Part shown: positions 61,641 through 64,000 of the stretch, piece after piece
Position numbering within the stretch: position 1 is the stretch's first letter
Layout of the letters: every line of letters begins with the position of its first letter
Assembly: GCF_002002735.1 (NCBI RefSeq)
Contig: NZ_MUNY01000034.1
Location: forward strand, 62,001-126,000
Direction of reading: 5' to 3'
DNA: 64,000 nucleotides
DNA from: Algoriphagus sp. A40
GTDB lineage: Bacteria > Bacteroidota > Bacteroidia > Cytophagales > Cyclobacteriaceae
The notes under the pieces: generated by a model
The model's input: the letters and a program-made list of their open reading frames with translations, nothing else
What the model was told of the DNA's origin: nothing
The model's database searches: none
Position numbers and translations under genes: made by a program

Positions 61641-61773
61641 TAGGAAATAGATTTAAGACGCAAGAAGTAAGACGCAAGAAGCAAGAATGCATTAGCGAAA
61701 AGGCCAAATCACAGTAAAGACGCCAAAAGTTATTGGGATGTCGTAAATCAAAATTCGTAAATCGTAATTCCAA
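61641..61773. repeat. Intergenic repeats (GACGCAAGAAG and CGTAAATC types)
   Basis: GACGCAAGAAGTAAGACGCAAGAAGC near 61658-61690 resembles GGCAAGAATCAAGAAACAAG at 16750-16775. Further on, GTCGTAAATCAAAATTCG and TAAATCGTAATTC near 61740-61766 match motifs at 22456-22482 and 46021-46040. No gene is present. Confidence 0.5.
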
Positions 61774-62385
61774 ATGACTTGGGAAGAAAGCACCAGACAG
61801 AAAATGCTTCATCTGAAGCTTCCGACCGATCCGAGGTGGGTTGGGATTGCAGAAATGCAGATCGAGGATATCCTCGTGGATCATGCGTATTGTGAGCAAA
61901 AAGCTGCCTCTTCCTGCATCAGTTTGATCCTTCGTTTTAATGATCTGGAAGAACTGGTGGATACATTGACTCCGATCGTGGCTGAGGAATGGGGGCATTT
62001 TGAGCGGGTTTTGGCCCAACTTCGCAAGCGGGGGATGAAGTTTGGCTTTCCCCGAAAAGACGAATACGTAATCAGGCTTACAGAATTTGTCAAAAAAGGC
62101 GGAAACCGAATGCAGCAACTCACTGAACAATTGCTCTTGAATGCGCTGATAGAAGCCCGGAGTTGCGAGCGTTTTAAGCTTTTGTCAAAAAACATTGCGG
62201 ATGAAGAACTTCAGAAGTTCTATTACGAACTGATGATCTCTGAGGCGGGGCATTATGTGACATTCATCGAACTTGCCCGCAAATACCAGGATATCGAAAA
62301 GGTAAATTCCCGCTGGCAGGAGTGGCTGGATTTTGAGGCGGAGTTGATGAAGAGCCTCGGAGTCAGAGGAGATCGGATGCATTAG
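61774..62385 (+). CDS. miaE: tRNA 2-methylthio-N6-isopentenyladenosine-37 hydroxylase MiaE
   Basis: A 203-residue ferritin-like diiron protein. Marks are DHAYCEQKAASS at the first metal region, EEWGHFERV, and EARSCERFKLLSK followed by LMISEAGHYVTFIELAR. The Glu and His in these helices bind the two irons. It hydroxylates ms2i6A37 in tRNA to ms2io6A37. It stands alone between the porin gene and the ABC permease. Confidence 0.93.
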   Translation: MTWEESTRQKMLHLKLPTDPRWVGIAEMQIEDILVDHAYCEQKAASSCISLILRFNDLEELVDTLTPIVAEEWGHFERVLAQLRKRGMKFGFPRKDEYVIRLTEFVKKGGNRMQQLTEQLLLNALIEARSCERFKLLSKNIADEELQKFYYELMISEAGHYVTFIELARKYQDIEKVNSRWQEWLDFEAELMKSLGVRGDRMH

Positions 62386-62530
62386 GAGTATTCAGCCTTG
62401 GGGCCTGAATTTCTTCTAATTTCCTTCCAGTTAAATTTTCCCAATCAAATGGGCTTTTCTTACGTATTTGCTTATAATTAACAGTATTTCTAAGTTATTT
62501 TTCAAATAGCTGTTCCAAAACGAACAATCC

Positions 62531-63775
62531 ATGAATTTGATCGAAAATGTCCGCGAGGCGCTCAACTCTGTAAAGGTCCATTTACTTCGCACCGTACTTA
62601 CCGGAGCTATCATCGCGATCGGGATTTCCTCCTTGGTTGGGATGTTGACTGCGATTGACGGGATCAAAGCCCAGATTGCAGAGAGTTTTGCCGGACTTGG
62701 AGCCAATTCCTTTGAAATCCGCAATATAGGATTCAATGGAGGCAGGGTTGTCCAAGAGGGAAAAAAAGAAAAAACGTATCCGAATATCACTTTTAGGGAA
62801 GCCAGAAAATTCAAAGAAGATTATGCAGCCATCGGAATTTCCACTGTATTCACTTCTGTTACCGGAATTGCTGAGGTAAAGCGGGGTTCCAAAAAGACGA
62901 ATCCAAATACCAGAGTCCGAGGAGCGGATGAGAATTACCTTACAATCAAGGCTGTCAAATTAGCCAAGGGCCGAAACTTCAGTAACATGGAAGTGAGGTA
63001 TGGCAACTCGGTGGCAATCATTGGAAAGGAAATCGAGGAAATACTTTTCAATCCGGGTGAAGATCCAATCAATCAAAAAATCTCTTTTTTGGGAAAACCC
63101 TATACAATAGTGGGGGTGCTGGATAAGCAAGGCGGTGTAGGTCAGGATCAGGGTGCTGATCGGCAGATCATGATACCGATTGAAAATGCCGCCCGACTTG
63201 ATAAAAACGGAAATTTCTATTACCGTATCACAGGTGTTGCTTCTGACCCTGGAAAAATTGACTATGAAATGGGTCAGGCGATTGGAATGATGAGAAAGAT
63301 CCGTCAAGACAGGGTGGCCCAGGAAGACTCCTTTGAACTGACAAAAAGTGAGTCAGTAGCAGAAAGTTTGGAAGAAGTAGCAGGATACCTTAGAATCGGA
63401 GGGTTTGGAATCGGATTTATTACCCTTTTGGGCGCATCCATTGGTTTGATGAACATCATGTTGGTTTCAGTAACTGAAAGAACCCGGGAAATCGGAATTA
63501 GAAAAGCTCTCGGTGCGACGCCACTTCGAATCCGTCAACAGTTTTTGATCGAAGCGATCGTGATCTGTATGATCGGAGGGATTTTCGGAATGCTCTTGGG
63601 TATAGGAATTGGAAATGTTATTGCCAACTTTATCGGACCGGGAGGGTTTCTGGTGCCTTGGCTTTGGATGATCATTTCCTTCGTTATCTGTATAATAGTT
63701 GGTTTGATTGCCGGATATATTCCCGCATACAAGGCCAGCAGGCTTGATCCGATTGAGTCGCTGAGATACGAGTAA
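62531..63775 (+). CDS. ABC transporter permease (MacB/FtsX type)
   Basis: A 414-residue protein with the MacB topology: a first membrane helix near residues 17-40, a large periplasmic domain (about 45-285) and three helices at the C-terminal end (about 290-400). Conserved end segments are VSVTERTREIGIRKALGATP and FLIEAIVICMIGGIFG, and it closes with the ASRLDPIESLRYE pattern. It needs an ATPase partner, which is not in the window. Its substrate may be a lipoprotein, peptide or drug. Confidence 0.93.
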   Translation: MNLIENVREALNSVKVHLLRTVLTGAIIAIGISSLVGMLTAIDGIKAQIAESFAGLGANSFEIRNIGFNGGRVVQEGKKEKTYPNITFREARKFKEDYAAIGISTVFTSVTGIAEVKRGSKKTNPNTRVRGADENYLTIKAVKLAKGRNFSNMEVRYGNSVAIIGKEIEEILFNPGEDPINQKISFLGKPYTIVGVLDKQGGVGQDQGADRQIMIPIENAARLDKNGNFYYRITGVASDPGKIDYEMGQAIGMMRKIRQDRVAQEDSFELTKSESVAESLEEVAGYLRIGGFGIGFITLLGASIGLMNIMLVSVTERTREIGIRKALGATPLRIRQQFLIEAIVICMIGGIFGMLLGIGIGNVIANFIGPGGFLVPWLWMIISFVICIIVGLIAGYIPAYKASRLDPIESLRYE

Positions 63776-63814
63776 GTCCTTTTCGACTTACCCAAACGAA
63801 GGGCAATAAATTCT

Positions 63815-63876
63815 GAACTTCAATTCTTTCACCAATTGTATTCAAATTGGGAAAAGGGTTGAAGTTCTTTTTTTTC
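63815..63876 (+). terminator. Terminator after the ABC permease
   Basis: Outer arms GAACTTCAA (63815-63823) and TTGAAGTTC (63859-63867) with an inner CCAATT/AATTGG pair, followed by a T-run of about nine. The remaining bases to 64000 show no gene; GTGGACTGTTGACCGTGG-like sequence at 63955-63975 resembles a dispersed repeat. Confidence 0.8.
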
Positions 63877-64000
63877 ATAGTGTAAAAGAAAATGGATATC
63901 TGCTTTCTTGGCACTAACCAAAGGAAATTAGGATTGGAGTTCGAAATCACCAGCTGTGGACTGTTGACCGTGGTCTGTTGACGAGATTATCTGCTTCACA

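Noticed and set aside
61881..62195. Antisense open frame within miaE
   Set aside because: It is fully covered by the well-supported miaE frame and has no recognisable motif.
1..64000. tRNA, rRNA and CRISPR features
   Set aside because: I saw no cloverleaf with a T-loop GGTTCGA pattern in context, no rRNA stretch and no regularly spaced direct repeats.

Overview
This window looks like chromosomal DNA of a Bacteroidota bacterium, most likely order Cytophagales (an Algoriphagus/Cyclobacteriaceae-like organism; this is inference, not a database match). The signs are outer-membrane beta-barrel receptors, a Bacteroidota-type putative porin, menaquinone genes, GH95 and GH16 glycosidases, weak or absent Shine-Dalgarno sequences, a promoter of the TTTG/TAnnTTTG type, and many short palindromic intergenic repeats. 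There are no rRNA or tRNA genes, CRISPR arrays or intact transposases that I can see.

Layout. 1-3.2 kb (minus): a molybdenum hydroxylase locus of the isoquinoline-1-oxidoreductase/aldehyde dehydrogenase type, with two paralogous large subunits (one cut by the window edge) around one 2Fe-2S small subunit. 3.3-8.7 kb (minus): an esterase, a TIM-barrel isomerase and a propeller/HEAT/cytochrome c dehydrogenase, bracketed by decayed fragments of an aldo/keto reductase and a flavodoxin-like gene. 8.8-9.7 kb: an AraC regulator. 9.9-16.7 kb (plus): a molybdenum-cofactor operon, moaA-moeA-tauE-moaD-moeB-moaE-(DUF1016 nuclease)-moaC/mog fusion, which presumably serves the Mo enzymes at the left end. 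16.8-26.3 kb: a large unknown protein resembling FMN TIM-barrel enzymes, a small membrane protein, a GH95 fucosidase, a TlpA-like thioredoxin, Tex, and an AAA/DUF4143 ATPase. 26.6-30.7 kb: a complete HlyD-MFS-TolC tripartite efflux operon. 30.7-35.1 kb: a WYL regulator divergent from a DinB-like protein, then an outer-membrane beta-barrel receptor.

35.4-39.1 kb is the most accessory-looking block: a small unknown protein coupled to a LexA-like XRE-S24 regulator, convergent with two tandem membrane-anchored TIR proteins and another unknown protein. 39.2-42.2 kb: a 2OG-Fe(II) oxygenase, DUF2141, menE and menB. 42.3-50.0 kb: a complete histidine-utilisation set (hutG, hutU, hutI, hutH) with a divergent LysR regulator and an inserted Uma2-type nuclease-like gene. 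50.2-52.2 kb: a membrane XRE protein and a GH16 lipoprotein. 52.2-55.5 kb: menD-menF-thioesterase, overlapping. 55.6-63.8 kb: a histidine phosphatase, a zinc-ribbon protein with Nif3, lpxK with a porin, MiaE and an ABC permease.

How the parts fit: Mo-cofactor synthesis supports the periplasmic Mo hydroxylases, menaquinone genes supply the respiratory quinone, and the Hut set turns histidine into glutamate. Two nuclease-like accessory genes (DUF1016 and Uma2) sit inside otherwise coherent metabolic clusters. I found no system that I can call new with confidence; the best candidates are the TIR/XRE-S24 block, the unknown 597-residue protein, and the palindrome families.
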